Source: Arabidopsis thaliana | Lineage: Eukaryota; Streptophyta; Magnoliopsida; Brassicales; Brassicaceae | DNA: 64,000 bases | Direction of reading: 5' to 3' | NCBI RefSeq assembly: GCF_000001735.4 | Contig: NC_003070.9 | Span: 26,273,971-26,337,970 of the forward strand | Shown: in pieces, positions 35,658 through 48,824 of the stretch | Layout of the letters: each line of letters starts with the position of its first letter | How positions within the stretch are numbered: the stretch's first letter is position 1 | The notes under the pieces: generated by a model | The model's input: the letters and a program-made list of their open reading frames with translations, nothing else | Database searches by the model: none | Told to the model about the DNA's origin: nothing | Translations under genes and position numbers: made by a program

Positions 35658-38204
35658 ATGGACAATGAGAAAGGGACAAGTTCCTCGGATTTAACGACGA
35701 GACAAAGGAAGCCTCTTGGTTGGAAAGCGATGCCTTATATCATAGGTATGTATAATCACTGTCCAAATTTAGATCATTGTCTCATCTTTTGGTAAATATA
35801 AGATGCGGCTTATAATATGTGACAAAAAAAAAAAAAGATGCGGCTTATAATATTGATGATGTAGGGAATGAAACATTGGAGAGGCTTGCCACATTCGGTT
35901 TGATGGCGAATTTCATGGTGTATATGGTAAGAGAGTATCATATGGACCAAGTTCAAGCTGTCACTCTTATCAACACTTGGTCTGCTCTCACCAACTTTGC
36001 TCCTATCATCGGAGCTTTCATCTCCGACTCCTACACCGGAAAATTTAATACCATTGTCTTCGGTTCCATCGCTGAGTTGTTGGTAATTTTTTTTTTTTAC
36101 TTATTAACAATTTTCTGTTATTTTAATTGATGCGAGTTTACATGTGAAATGCATATGATCTCAATTGTTTGTTAACCTTTTTAACGCTTGCATTTGCTTT
36201 TACATTTCTTTTTCTATTATTGCAAATGAAACCAACTTTTTAGCATTTAAAAAAGAGCTTTTGTTTGTTTTCTTTTTCACATGTAAATGCAAACACAAAC
36301 ACATAAATTAAAGTTTGATACAAATGAGGCCATACTTTTGTTTGCAGTGTTTGGAACGTTACAAGGGGTTTTTTTAATTTTCGGTACCAAATGTTTAGTT
36401 ACGTGACAAAGAATTAAAACTTCAACAGGGCATGTTGGTGTTGACTTTCACGTCTCTGGTCCCTAATCTACGACCACCACCTTGCACTGCCGACCAAATC
36501 ACTGGACAATGTATTCCCTATAGCTATTCGCAGTTATACGTTTTACTCTCAGGACTTTTCTTGTTATCAGTTGGAACAGGTGGAATCCGGTCATGCAGTG
36601 TTCCTTTCAGTCTCGATCAGTTCGATGATTCGACTGAAGAAGGAAGAGAAGGAAGTAGAAGCTTCTTTAGCTGGTACTATACCACTCATACAATCGTCCA
36701 GTTAGTTTCAATGACACTAGTGTTGTACGTACAGAACAACATCAGTTGGGGCATTGGATTCGCAATCCCGACCGTTCTCAATTTTTTTGCGCTTCTTCTG
36801 CTTTTTGTGGGTACTCGGTATTATGTCTTTGTCAAACCCGAAGGAAGTGTCTTCTCTGGAGTTTTCAAGGTTCTTGTGGCTGCTTATAAGAAACGCAAGG
36901 CACGGTTTACTTCTGGAATTGACTACCATCAACCCTTACTAGAGACAGATTTACAATCAAATAAACTCGTACTCACTGATCAATTCAGGTAAAAATTAGT
37001 TAGGCCCTTACTCCGTTTCTCCATTTCTCCATTTCAAGTAATTTTGTTTTAAAACAAGTGTCGTTTTTGGATTTCCAATTTAAATTTTGGTATAAGCACA
37101 TAATTTAACTTCAACACAAGAAAAAAATAGTACTAATAGTTAACTCGTTTTAGTTTGACAAAAAAAACGTTAACTTGTTTTTGCAGGGATATAATAGAAT
37201 CTTTAACATGTTAAGTTATTTAACAAAAGAAATAATAAGTATATGTTATAAAGTTTTTTGGGTGGAAGTATAGTGGTTATAAGTATAGAGATAAAAATCT
37301 AAAAAGATACTTATAATGAAATGGAGATAATTATCAATGTAGGTCAATATGCAAATAATTGTGGTTACTAAGTTTTTTTTTGTTTTTTTGGTTTTGTTCC
37401 AGATTCTTGAACAAAGCTGTGATAGTGATGAACAATGATGAAGCTGGAAATGAGGAGTGGAGAACCTGCACAGTGAGACAGATAGAGGACATCAAGTCAA
37501 TAATCAGTATTATTCCAATATTTGCTTCGAGCATTATTGGATTTTTGGCTATGAACCAACAACAGACGTTTACAGTCTCACAAGCACTAAAAATGGACCT
37601 CCAATTTCCAGGCACTTCTTACCTAATCCCTCCTGCTTCTATAACCGTCATATCATTATTAAACATAGGTATATGGCTTCCCTTCTATGAAACCGTTTTG
37701 GTCCGACACATCGAAAACATTACAAAACAAAACGGAGGTATCTCGTTACTACAAAAAGTCGGCATTGGGAATATTTTCTCCATCTCGACGATGCTCATAT
37801 CCGGTATTGTGGAGCGAAAGAGAAGAGATTTATCGCTTAATGGAGTAAAAATGTCGGTTTTCTGGCTAACCCCGCAACAAGTACTAATGGGATTTTATCA
37901 AGTCTTCACGATTGTTGGTCTCACCGAGTTCTTCAACAAACAAGTTCCAATCAACATGAGAAGCATTGGGAACTCGTTGCTTTACTTAGGTTTGTCTCTA
38001 GCCAGTTATCTAAGCAGTGCCATGGTGAGCATTGTTCATAGTGTGACTGCTCGTGGAGGACAGAGTTGGCTAACGGATGATATTGACAAAAGCAAGTTGG
38101 ATTGTTTCTATTACTTTATTGCCGCTTTAAGCACTCTTAATTTCATCTTCTTCTTCTGGTGTGCTCGAAGGTATCGTTACAGAAACTATAGTAATGAACA
38201 ATAA
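35658..38204 (+). CDS. NPF2.14: NRT1/PTR family transporter NPF2.14
   Basis: Four exons on the plus strand, 35658-35745, 35865-36082, 36429-36988 and 37403-38204, encode 555 aa. It is a 12-helix POT/NPF transporter. The ExxER proton-coupling motif is intact in helix 1 (ETLER, residues 32-36). The segment SVGTGGIRSCSVPFSLDQFD is the conserved cytoplasmic signature after helix 4. The cytosolic N-terminus is short (about 29 residues before the first intron, against 62 in its neighbour NPF2.13), and the C-terminus ends soon after the last helix. It is head-to-tail with NPF2.13 and shares all three intron positions and phases, so the two are a tandem duplicate pair. Recent literature places NPF2.14 at the tonoplast in hormone (gibberellin/ABA) storage; the sequence alone shows only transporter family membership. 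Confidence 0.96.
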
Positions 38205-38273
38205 TTAGTTTGACATGTTGGAAATGAGGAGTGGAGAATCTGCACAGTTTTAAAACAATAATTAGTTTGACAT
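38197..38273 (+). repeat. Templated insertion: exon-4 copy between 20-bp direct repeats
   Basis: aacaataattagtttgacat occurs at 38197-38216 (spanning the stop codon) and again at 38254-38273. Between them, 38219-38248 repeats 37445-37474 of exon 4 with 29 of 30 bases identical. Confidence 0.9.
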
Positions 38274-41200
38274 TTTTCAAAACTTCAGATTTTTATTTTT
38301 AGTTACATGTTGTAAGAATAAACACTCTAATTTGTATAGTCTTGTAAACAAAATTAGATGTGCTCCCGAAAGTGACAACTTTGAAAGTCTTTGATTATAT
38401 GAGAACCGGCCACTTGTATTATGGACTGACGACATTTGAGTAACTCAAAATGATTATGATATAAGTACATGTAAAATTAGGAATCACTAATTTTCAAAGT
38501 CTTGGAAAGACAATTATAAGATCACATTTCCGAAAAATTACAACTTCAGTTTTCGTTTTCTTTTTTATATATTTTTCTAGTAGCCGTAATTCCATTTTTC
38601 TTAAAAATTGTTCTTAATCCTTTTTTGGTTGTATATTTCCTTGTTTCACTACCAATTTTTTTCTTCTATTTGCAATCATGTTTTTTTCCATTGCATACTT
38701 GAAAGAAAGTATTCCCAATTTTTAAAAGTTTAATTTATCATCGTATTTTATGTTTTTCCTATATATTTTCAAAATATCTTTTCCACTATTATTAGATATT
38801 AATAATAATAACATTCTTAATTCAAGAATACGTCTAGTAATATACAATTTTCATATTTTCTTCAAGTAATTTTGACTTTGGGAGTTTGGGTGATGTTAAT
38901 AAATTTTCCCTTCATCTTAACTAAAAATAAAATAAAATCATTACTTCAATAATTAGAATACCGACTATTAGTCGACAGCAACAAAAGATTGTCGAGTATC
39001 CAAACCTTGGTGGGCAGTTTGATCAACCCTATGGGTTGTTTATCTTCACAGTTCACATGCATATGTTTCTAACTCTATATTCTAGCTCGTTCATCAATAA
39101 CAAATACTATGAATAATAAATATCAGAAAATTAACAATTAACTTGCAATTGAAAACTAAAACTATAACATTAACTTTTAATATTTACGAAATAGATTAAT
39201 TACAAACATCAGTTAGTTAGAATAACAAGAAACACAAATTCTCAAAAGTCTTCTACAAAAACCTTTGCAGTCACATGTTTCTTGCCAGCTCTTTTGATAA
39301 ATATCAGCATGAAAAGACCAACGAAAAAAAAGTAATAATAATTCGAAGCAAAATGTCATACTGATATTAATATGATGTGATCAGTGTATTTAATGTAATT
39401 TGAAATTAATCATAAGAGTACAAAGTGGGAATGCAAATACGATGGTCCACCGATCCTTGTCATGGTCTTGTACACACTTGAAACAGAATACAAGTCAACG
39501 AAGGTGTCTCTTATTGATTTCTCTTACTTCTTAGGCTTATAGCTCTTGCCTTCTGAAAGTTACAGAATATTCCCTTTCATAGAATCTTCAACTTTCTATT
39601 TTCATGTTATTGGTTTAAAGGTCTAATAGAATCTTTAATGTTGTAATGTGTCTTAGACTTAAATGAATTCATTACTTGAAGACATGTATTCCACGCTGAA
39701 AACACAATTCTTTTGAATATAGTTTTATGATATAATCATGAAAACCTATATTTAGATTTGCTTAGGACTCTAAATATATCACAATGGATACGATCTTGAA
39801 ATCCCACTTATTTCATCTAACTCCCCAAAAAAAGAAAAAAAAGATGAATTTGTTATGCACAACTGGATTATAAAAAATCGACTTTTATATCAAAAACCTG
39901 AATTCAATCTAACAGTATATACTACAAAAAAATGATCAAATGTTTATATATGTAGGTGCAAATATTTTCCTATAACATACTTGAGATAGTAACTTAAGAA
40001 ATGATTAATAATTATGTTTCTTTCAGCAGGGTCAAAAATGTATTCCCACATTTAACATGCTTTAGTAAGTAATTATGGTATACTTTATAAGAGGATATTA
40101 TATAAATATCTCTTAGTATAACCATATGAAGTCGGTAGATATGATCCTCTCAAATACAAAATAGAAAAAGTGAGCTTTCTAAGAGTTGGAGTTATCTATC
40201 AAACTCCATATACATTTTTCGTTATTCGATCATGACCATTAAAATGCATATGTTTGATAGTGACCCGCACCACACAGCTCAGCATATTGAGACAGATTAG
40301 TAAAAGCAGTCCAAACCTTAGGCACCCAGTCCACGGTTCATATCATCTGACCATTGAGAATGGTGAAGAGAGATAAGATGATCGAACGGTGTACAATAAT
40401 ATGACCATAAAATCGAACGGTGATACGGTATAGGATCCCACGTAAAGGTCCAAACAAAAAAAAATTAATAAAGAAGAAAAGACAAAGAGGGTTTGCGTAG
40501 AAATTTGATGGCTCGCGCATGCGACAGTGTTAGGCACTTGCATTTGCCTAAAAGGCGATAAAAGCCTACCTCATCTTATCGTATTTCTCTTTCTGTTTCT
40601 GTCTTCACTCACCGATTTTTATGTTTGTGTTCAATTTGAATTTTACAAGTTTGGTTGGACTTAATCTTTCCTTTAACATAAACATTCAATGATAATTTTA
40701 TTATTAATGTTCATTTCTTGTGAAGATTTTCATTGTTTCTATATATAATATATATTTTACATTGAGAAAAAAAAATGATGCGAATTGTTTTGAAGTTGAA
40801 GTGGTTGATTAATATTTTTTTCTACAATAAATCAATGAAAATTTAGAATTGAAAAATATCTAGACATGGAATTTCTCAACTCAACATCTAGATAAACATA
40901 TGTACCACACATTCGAGCAATCGTATAAAATTATATACGAATAAATAGAATTAGTTTCTTTCTCGGAAATTCTGTTAATATTTTTAGGAGGATTAAGTGG
41001 GTTCGAAATTTAATCACTTCCTGCACAAATTCATCTCAATGTATTAATTGGTGATATGTCATTTTTTTATTTTATTTTTTGGTATGAGCTTCCAAAGTTT
41101 TAAGGCCAGCTCTATATGTGTACTATTGTTTCTAACTTTATTATATTAAATTTTGGTGATATGTGTTTCTTTGTTTGATTGCAACCCAAAATAGTTTAAG

Positions 41201-42237
41201 GTTCATCTTAGAGTGCGATGACTTTTTGTGCAAAAATATTAGATCATGTTGGTATGTACGTTTTGAGTTTTATTTATTTGTTTACCAATTGAACGACTCT
41301 CAACAAGCAATTGTATGCCAAGATGACATATTGGACGTTTCAAGTGTGTGAATTGTATAAAGCAGTAAATAAAATCTACTCTTATTAACTAGTTTGAAAG
41401 AGAGTTTTAACTTCGAAGAATCTATCGCCATGAGTCAAAATCGTATAAATGTGACAAATGTTTATCTCTATCAATAATAGTAAAAATTTTAAAAGGTTCT
41501 ATATAAATTTTAAGATTTTGTCAGGATCATTAAAGTGTAGAACTAAGTCAACTGATTGATTAATAGAAAAAATCGATACAATCTCACTTCCTTTAAGAAA
41601 ATAAAAATAAAATATGCTTTAGAGAAAATAAAATCTCGCTTATTTATGAGATATCATATCATTTTTAGGTAAAAAAGATTAGATGTCCTTTTGAGACACA
41701 TCATACCATATATATGACCGACAACACACATAAAACCGCGTGAACAAAAAATATCATCCATCAACCCCTTACGATGCAAATGTACTGTAAAAGATGGTTC
41801 ATTAATTTAACATCGTATTTTAACGTTACAATTGTATGGAACATGGAAGGTTCACAATACGTGGAACAAAACAATAATGTTACGTACGGTGTAAGAAAAA
41901 CAAAAAAAACATAGCACTAAAATAGTTTTCTTTTAATTTTCCTCTTCAAACTTCTCACGTGGAGGCTACTAGTGGCGAACGTCATTCAAATTTACCCACA
42001 CCCACCATATATTATCTACTCACTCCCTTATATATACACACTTCCACAAATAATTCACTACACCCAAAAAAGCTTCTAACAAAGAGAAAGTGTCTGTATG
42101 TTGTGCCCACTCTCTACATTTATCAATCACTTCATGTGTGTTACCTTGATTGCAAAAAAGTGAGAATATATTCTCACAACATTAAATCCACCCCGAAATC
42201 GAAGTGAGTATATCACGAGTGTAGTAATATCTTAGAG
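38205..42237. other. Intergenic region between NPF2.14 and NPF2.13
   Basis: It begins with the NPF2.14 3' flank, which carries a short copy of its own exon 4 (38219-38248). The rest is AT-rich. A less AT-rich patch at 40260-40600 contains the direct repeat atcgaacggtg (40381-40391 and 40412-40422) but no adequate gene follows. The last 300 bases are the NPF2.13 promoter and leader, with TATATATA near 42028. Confidence 0.55.
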
Positions 42238-45200
42238 ATGGTTTTGGAGGATAGAAAGGACGGTTCTTCTTTGCCGGGACGATCCGGTAGTTTCTCTAAA
42301 TCGTCACCGTCGGAGTTGGATGTTGTTGATCCCTACAAGCGGATAAGTTCGCCGGGATCTATATTGGATGCTGAGAAGGTAGAGAAAAAGCCTGGAGGAT
42401 GGAGAGCCGTCTCGTTCATTTTAGGTATTTTAATTTTATTTTTAGGCTTCGTGTACATAATTTAGTTTACCTAATCCTTGACCTTTCCTCAGTTATTGGC
42501 TAATATTTTTTTGTTAATTTCCTTAATTGGATATATAGTTCTAGAAACCAGTTAATATATTATCATTGGGAGATGTAACGGGCCGTTGCAAGATCACGTT
42601 CTGCCTAAATCATTGCACATAATAGTCAGAACAAAAGAAATGAGCGCATAATCTTTTCAGCTCGATCAAAAATTATATTATATATTACTCTCGTAACCGT
42701 CGGTCCAACATGTTTGACACTCGTCTAGCTGACGACTTTATAACTGAAATGGAATAAAAATTTGTCATCATAAGTGCTCTTTTAGCCAAAATGTTAACTT
42801 TCATTTTAAATTATTTTATACTTTTAAATTTTTATAATATTTTATTTCTCTCTATTTAATGGAATATGATTAATTTTGTTAGTGATGATAATTACTAGAT
42901 AAAATGGAGTATAATTGATATTCTTCAATAGAGGGATTATTTGTCGATTTATTTGCTGATAATATTTTGTAATAAAATGGGTTGAATAGGAAATGAGACG
43001 CTGGAGAGACTGGGATCGATAGGATTGTTGGCAAACTTCATGGTTTATCTAACCAAAGTGTTTCACTTAGAACAAGTCGACGCTGCAAATGTCATCAACA
43101 TTTGGTCAGGTTTCACCAATCTCACTCCTCTCGTCGGAGCGTATATCTCAGACACTTATGTTGGCCGCTTCAAGACCATCGCTTTCGCCTCATTCGCCAC
43201 TCTCCTCGTACGTATAATATTTTTTTATTTAACTTATTGAAAATTTTATATAATCTTTTTAAAAAACTAAAATAAAAATAAATAATCTAATGTGTCTACA
43301 AATACACAACATTTACGTACGTAGTAGTATTTACTTTATATGTTCCTAACACCTCAAATCCGCAACTATTCGCGGCCTACTGCCAGCATGGGTCAGTGCT
43401 TTAGCGTCCACTGTTCGAATAGTTGCATCCAACAAAAAACATAACAACTCTAAATAGAAAGTTCTATATTACTACTCAATTTACGTGTTTTTTTGTGTGT
43501 GTGGCGACGATACATGATACTTGGCACATAATTTCACCCCGCACGTGGACATGATAAGAAAATACGTATAGACAAATTAAATTAAGTATATATATATGTA
43601 AATGACAAAGTATTAACACTTTATATATTATTTTATACCTATTATGTTACTCTCTTTTTTTCTATATCAAAAGCTATTAAATTACTTTTGTATCGTACGA
43701 AAACGCATGAACTTATTGAGGGACCACGCTATCGAGGACGATAAGGTCGGTCAATAATGTGAATCATAAGAACAAAAGCATTAGTTAGTACACTTATTCT
43801 TGTCGGTATTTACCTTGAAAATTTATATAACATCCAAAAAAAATGGTAAGAAAATACTTATCTCACGTAAACATCTTTTGTTCATTGATGAAACATTTTC
43901 CAATAAAGGAGTTACGTATTAGAACGTGTTCTGTTTAAGAGATAAAGAGATGTGCGTAGAAAAGGAAGAGATACGCAAGTGGTCAATATAGATTATTGAC
44001 AATGAGATTGTCCAATAATTGAGTGTTTGAGTTTCTTGATGATTTAGCTAGCTAGTTGGGTTTTAGATTTGGTCAGTATCACAGTGACGTTACGTATATA
44101 ATAATAGTTACTTTTCTAGTGTCTGTTTCATTCACAATTATAGAATTATGATCGCATCCAACTTGTTAATTTCTCTTGCACTTTTTTGTCTTTTTCGTAA
44201 TTAGTTAAACGTTGAACTTAAACTGTTACAAATGCTCATATTACTATATTAGGGTTACAACAGAAATAAATGATATTAGGTTCTACGTCACTGTCACTTT
44301 CACCTAATCAAGGTAACATCACTTTTCAATCATATGAAGTCAAACCTAATTAAGACTATTGTAAACTTTATTAATTGTTTGTATTTGTTCGCATAACTTC
44401 AATCTATATATCCCACACTACTGTTTGCTTTCTTCAATATTAATTAACAATCATTCAGTTTCAAGTTATATATTATAGAATATCTAATAATGAAGAATCG
44501 GTTTCAAAATTAATAATGACTGATTATAATTACATTGACAACATGCAGGGACTAATAACAATTACACTCACAGCATCGTTTCCTCAACTCCACCCAGCAT
44601 CATGCAACAGCCAGGACCCACTCAGTTGCGGCGGTCCGAATAAGCTCCAGATCGGAGTTTTGCTATTGGGACTCTGTTTCCTCTCCGTAGGGAGTGGAGG
44701 AATACGACCTTGTAGCATCCCTTTTGGGGTTGATCAGTTTGACCAACGAACTGAGGAAGGGGTTAAAGGAGTGGCCAGTTTCTTCAACTGGTATTACATG
44801 ACTTTCACTGTGGTTCTGATCATTACACAGACCGTAGTTGTGTATATCCAGGATCAAGTCAGTTGGATTATCGGTTTTAGTATCCCTACCGGACTCATGG
44901 CTCTTGCGGTTGTTATGTTTTTTGCCGGAATGAAGCGTTATGTCTACGTTAAACCAGAAGGAAGTATATTCTCTGGGATCGCTCAAGTTATCGTGGCAGC
45001 TCGTAAGAAGCGAAAGCTGAAACTTCCGGCGGAAGATGACGGCACTGTCACCTATTACGACCCAGCCATCAAGTCTAGCGTGTTATCCAAGTTACACCGC
45101 AGTAACCAATTCAGGTACTTAATATATGATTTTTGTTTTTATTTTTTGCTTATCACTTTCAAGGTGGTTTTAAGACAACACTGATTACATGATTTTGTAT

Positions 45201-46127
45201 TAACCTATAGTCTAACTGAAATGGCATAAAATTAGGTGTCTTGACAAAGCCGCGGTGGTTATAGAAGGTGACCTAACACCCGAGGGACCTCCCGCAGACA
45301 AGTGGCGGTTATGCAGCGTCCAAGAAGTGGAAGAAGTGAAGTGTTTGATCCGAATTGTTCCTATCTGGTCGGCCGGAATAATCTCACTCGCGGCCATGAC
45401 AACACAAGGCACTTTCACGGTCTCTCAAGCTTTGAAAATGGATCGAAACTTAGGTCCTAAATTCGAGATTCCGGCTGGTTCACTCTCCGTCATCTCTCTC
45501 CTCACAATCGGCATCTTTCTTCCCTTCTACGACCGCGTTTTTGTACCATTCATGCGGCGAATCACCGGCCATAAATCCGGAATCACACTCCTCCAAAGGA
45601 TAGGAACAGGGATCGTTTTCGCGATCTTTTCTATGATCGTTGCGGGCATTGTGGAGCGTATGAGACGCATACGCTCCATCAATGCCGGAGATCCAACGGG
45701 AATGACTCCAATGTCGGTGTTTTGGCTTTCGCCGCAGCTAATTCTCATGGGACTATGTGAAGCATTCAATATCATCGGACAAATTGAGTTCTTCAACAGT
45801 CAGTTTCCAGAGCACATGAGAAGTATCGCTAACTCTCTCTTCTCTTTATCGTTCGCCGGTTCGAGCTACCTTAGTAGTTTCCTTGTGACTGTCGTTCATA
45901 AATTCTCCGGTGGGCATGATCGTCCGGATTGGCTAAACAAGAATCTCAACGCGGGAAAATTGGATTACTTCTATTATCTGATTGCGGTTTTGGGTGTGGT
46001 TAATCTGGTTTACTTTTGGTATTGTGCTCGGGGATACCGGTACAAGGTCGGTTTACCGATTGAAGACTTTGAGGAGGACAAGTCCTCCGATGATGTTGAG
46101 ATGACTTCGAAGAAATCGATGAAATGA
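42238..46127 (+). CDS. NPF2.13: Nitrate transporter NPF2.13 (NRT1.7)
   Basis: Four exons on the plus strand, 42238-42424, 42990-43207, 44549-45114 and 45236-46127, encode 620 aa. It is a 12-helix NPF transporter with the ETLER motif at 65-69, a Ser-rich hydrophilic N-terminus (SLPGRSGSFSKSSPSELD) and an acidic C-terminal tail (DFEEDKSSDDVEM). From the literature it is a plasma-membrane low-affinity nitrate transporter that loads nitrate into phloem of old leaves for remobilisation; hormone and glucosinolate substrates are also reported for its clade. Intron 2 (43208-44548) is 1341 bp, and a foldback lies in it at 43362-43426. A TATA box near 42028 implies a leader of about 180 bases. Confidence 0.97.
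43362..43426. repeat. 11-bp foldback in intron 2 of NPF2.13
   Basis: gcaactattcg at 43362-43372 and cgaatagttgc at 43416-43426 are exact inverted complements with a 43-base, relatively GC-rich loop in an otherwise AT-rich intron. Confidence 0.8.
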
Positions 46128-47569
46128 TTTAATAGACTATCCTTAGGGACAACAAGAAGATTGTCGATGTTGTTTGAATAATTACTATGACAATGTATGT
46201 ATCATAATATGTAAGAACTAGAATATTTAATAAAATTTTACCTTTCATTATGTAGAAGTGTTAGATATAGTTCACAGTTTTGTCTTATTTTATAACTTTG
46301 TCATCATACTCTCTGCCTGGAATCAGAAAACCATCTCTAACAAGTATATTTAAAATCATAAAAGTAATCTAGTTAGATGGATTGCATTTGGAACTATATC
46401 ATATACACTATGTTATGACTTGATAGAAATATAAACAGTATAGTTTTAATTGATCATTTCTATGGAGGATCACGTTATTAGGCATAGTTTCATCCTTTAT
46501 CGATTACGGACGGTAAATGAGTACAACCCAACTAATATGTTGTAAAGAAAAGCTACTACTGCTATTACTGTTAATATTAATATTAGACTTCTTGGGTACA
46601 TAAAAAAAAAAAAAATATATATATATATATATATCATATTAGACTTCTAGAACACCAAGTCCAAAACATATTTGGCATGAAGCAAAAATATCTACTGCTT
46701 TATTTTGTGTCTACCTCTTTGCCACATGCTGTATATTCCATCATTCATTTAACCTACAATTGAATTCCGTTTTAACGTTTATTCACTCAATTAATATATT
46801 GGGGTTTGACAAAAATAAATAACTAGTATATAGGTTTGTATGCTTTTTTACTGTTAGCTAATAAATAGAAAATCCAAAAGAAGCTTTCATACAAAATCAA
46901 CTAAATTAAAATGAAAAGTTATAAGGGAATCATATATTGTGAAAGATTTGGAATCCTTTTTTCACGGCTGTAAAAGGGTCAAACACTTCTGCTGCCACCA
47001 TTGTTGTCTCTCTTGCGAGTCTAAAAAGTAACTCACACTAACGAAAAAAAAAAAGATAGAAGAGAGATAGCTGTGGATATCACGTTGAACTTAAAATTTA
47101 GGTTGCATAATCAGTGGATGGATAAATAAATAGAAATAAATTATATCCTAAACTTAAAACAAACAATATAATAAAACGTTTTATACAATTCCAGATTTAT
47201 TCAATATATTGGATATGACTCATGCGATAGATATAGCGTAAGACAGCTATTTAGAATTCCAATTATAACTTTATAGTTTTCACGAACTGATTCTAGACAA
47301 CTTGATTTTTAATTTGGACTTTAAGATTACTAAAGTAGGTTTACATGCAACTTTCCGCTTACTTCATATGATAGTTTTGCGCTACAACTTAGAGCCAATA
47401 GAAAATGTAGTGTTAAAATTGGTTACGAATTACGGCTACTTGGTCCACCAGAGAATATTTGACGTTATATATAAAAGCCAACTCTTCCGCTCTCCTTGTG
47501 CTCAAACTAAGAGCTTCTACTCAAAACCATTTGCTTCTTTCTGCTTAGAGAGAGAGAGAGACACACTCA
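46128..47569. other. NPF2.13 3' flank and thioredoxin h8 promoter
   Basis: AT-rich with an A-run/(TA)n simple repeat near 46600-46633. The last 110 bases hold the TH8 core promoter and leader, ending in an AG repeat (gagagagagaga at 47549-47560). The open frame at 47302-47580 runs through this promoter and is not a gene. Confidence 0.55.
47466..47476 (+). promoter_or_regulatory. TATA box of TH8
   Basis: TATATATAAAA lies about 95-105 bases before the TH8 ATG, a good distance for transcription to start near 47500. Confidence 0.65.
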
Positions 47570-48824
47570 ATGGGTGCTAACGTTTCTACTCCAGACCAGA
47601 GATTTCAGGTAACCCACTTCCGTTCAACGAAGCCATGGACACCTCGACCTGAGATTTATCCTTTCAAAGTCAACAGTCCTTGTATTGTGGAGATCAAGAA
47701 CATGAATCAGTGGAAATCTAGGCTCAACGCTCTTAAAGACACCAACAAGCTGGTAATATATTGACTAATGCGATCTATAATCTAAGTTAAGCCATTTTTG
47801 CTTTAGATTCTATTTTTAAAATTTTAGAAAAGTATTCGAACTAGGGTTCTTATAACCAGATTCGAGACATTTATAACATAACAATAATGCATTAACTTAT
47901 ATGAACTTCCAACTCAATCTAAATGGTAAATAAGTAGTTTGGTCCATATTCATCATATTCCAGATCTCAGTTTAAAGATGAGGTGAGATTTTGAACACAA
48001 CTCACAAGATAATGACTCTTCTGGCTCATCTAAAAAAAAACTCGCTCTAAAGTCGAATCATATCCCTTTTGGATCATTCTATCGAGTCAAAGTTAGGCTA
48101 TTATAGTTGGCTGCAAATGGTTACATATTTCAGTGAAACAAAAATCCTCTCAAATTTTACAGTTTGGGATTCAAAAAAAGAAGAGTGAAATAAATTATGC
48201 ATCCCATTCAACGTTAGTTGGATGAGCAAATCAGAGAAAAATGAGATAAACCAGTTGAAAATTATCACTCGCAAGTTATTCAACCAATTACTCTTTTTAT
48301 CTTATTATTTTGAGGGACAACCATATTACTCTAGGTTTCTTCTTATTTTCGAGTTGAAACTCCTAGCACAATGCAACTAACCTTGCTCTTAGGCTTAATT
48401 TGAAAATATCATAATGAACATTCACTTTTCATGTTTTTTATATAGCTGGTGATCGAGTTCACAGCTAAATGGTGTGGACCATGTAAAACCCTTGAACCAA
48501 AGCTCGAAGAGTTGGCTGCTAAATACACCGATGTTGAGTTCGTGAAGATTGATGTCGATGTCTTAATGGTAATAAATAATCATTCTCCTTTTCTTCATCT
48601 TTTTTCTCAAAGTCTAAAGAAAAGGTTTCAACAAAATTTGTGTTTGCTTTTGAGTTATAAAATAGTGTTTGGTTGATATACAGAGCGTGTGGATGGAGTT
48701 CAACCTTAGCACTTTACCTGCGATTGTATTCATGAAAAGAGGCCGAGAAGTAGACATGGTTGTGGGTGTGAAGGTTGATGAGTTAGAGAGGAAACTCAAT
48801 AAATACACACAATCCTTCTTCTGA
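47570..48824 (+). CDS. TH8: Thioredoxin h8
   Basis: Three exons, 47570-47752, 48446-48568 and 48684-48824, encode 148 aa. The thioredoxin fold carries the active site WCGPC (C71, C74) and the conserved cis-Pro P114 (STLPAIVF). A roughly 40-residue N-terminal extension precedes the fold, starting MGANVS; Gly2 makes N-myristoylation plausible, as in other extended h-type thioredoxins. It reduces protein disulfides in the cytosol or at membranes, normally recycled by NADPH-thioredoxin reductase. Both introns fall between codons. The first intron (47753-48445) is long and AT-rich. Confidence 0.96.

Noticed and set aside
43340-43440. tRNA-like gene in the NPF2.13 intron
   Set aside because: A TTCGAA and an 11-bp stem are present, but there is no 7-bp acceptor stem, D-arm or anticodon arm; kept only as a foldback.
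47302-47580. 92-codon open frame upstream of thioredoxin h8
   Set aside because: It runs through the TATA box and leader of TH8 and overlaps its start codon in another frame; no family resemblance.
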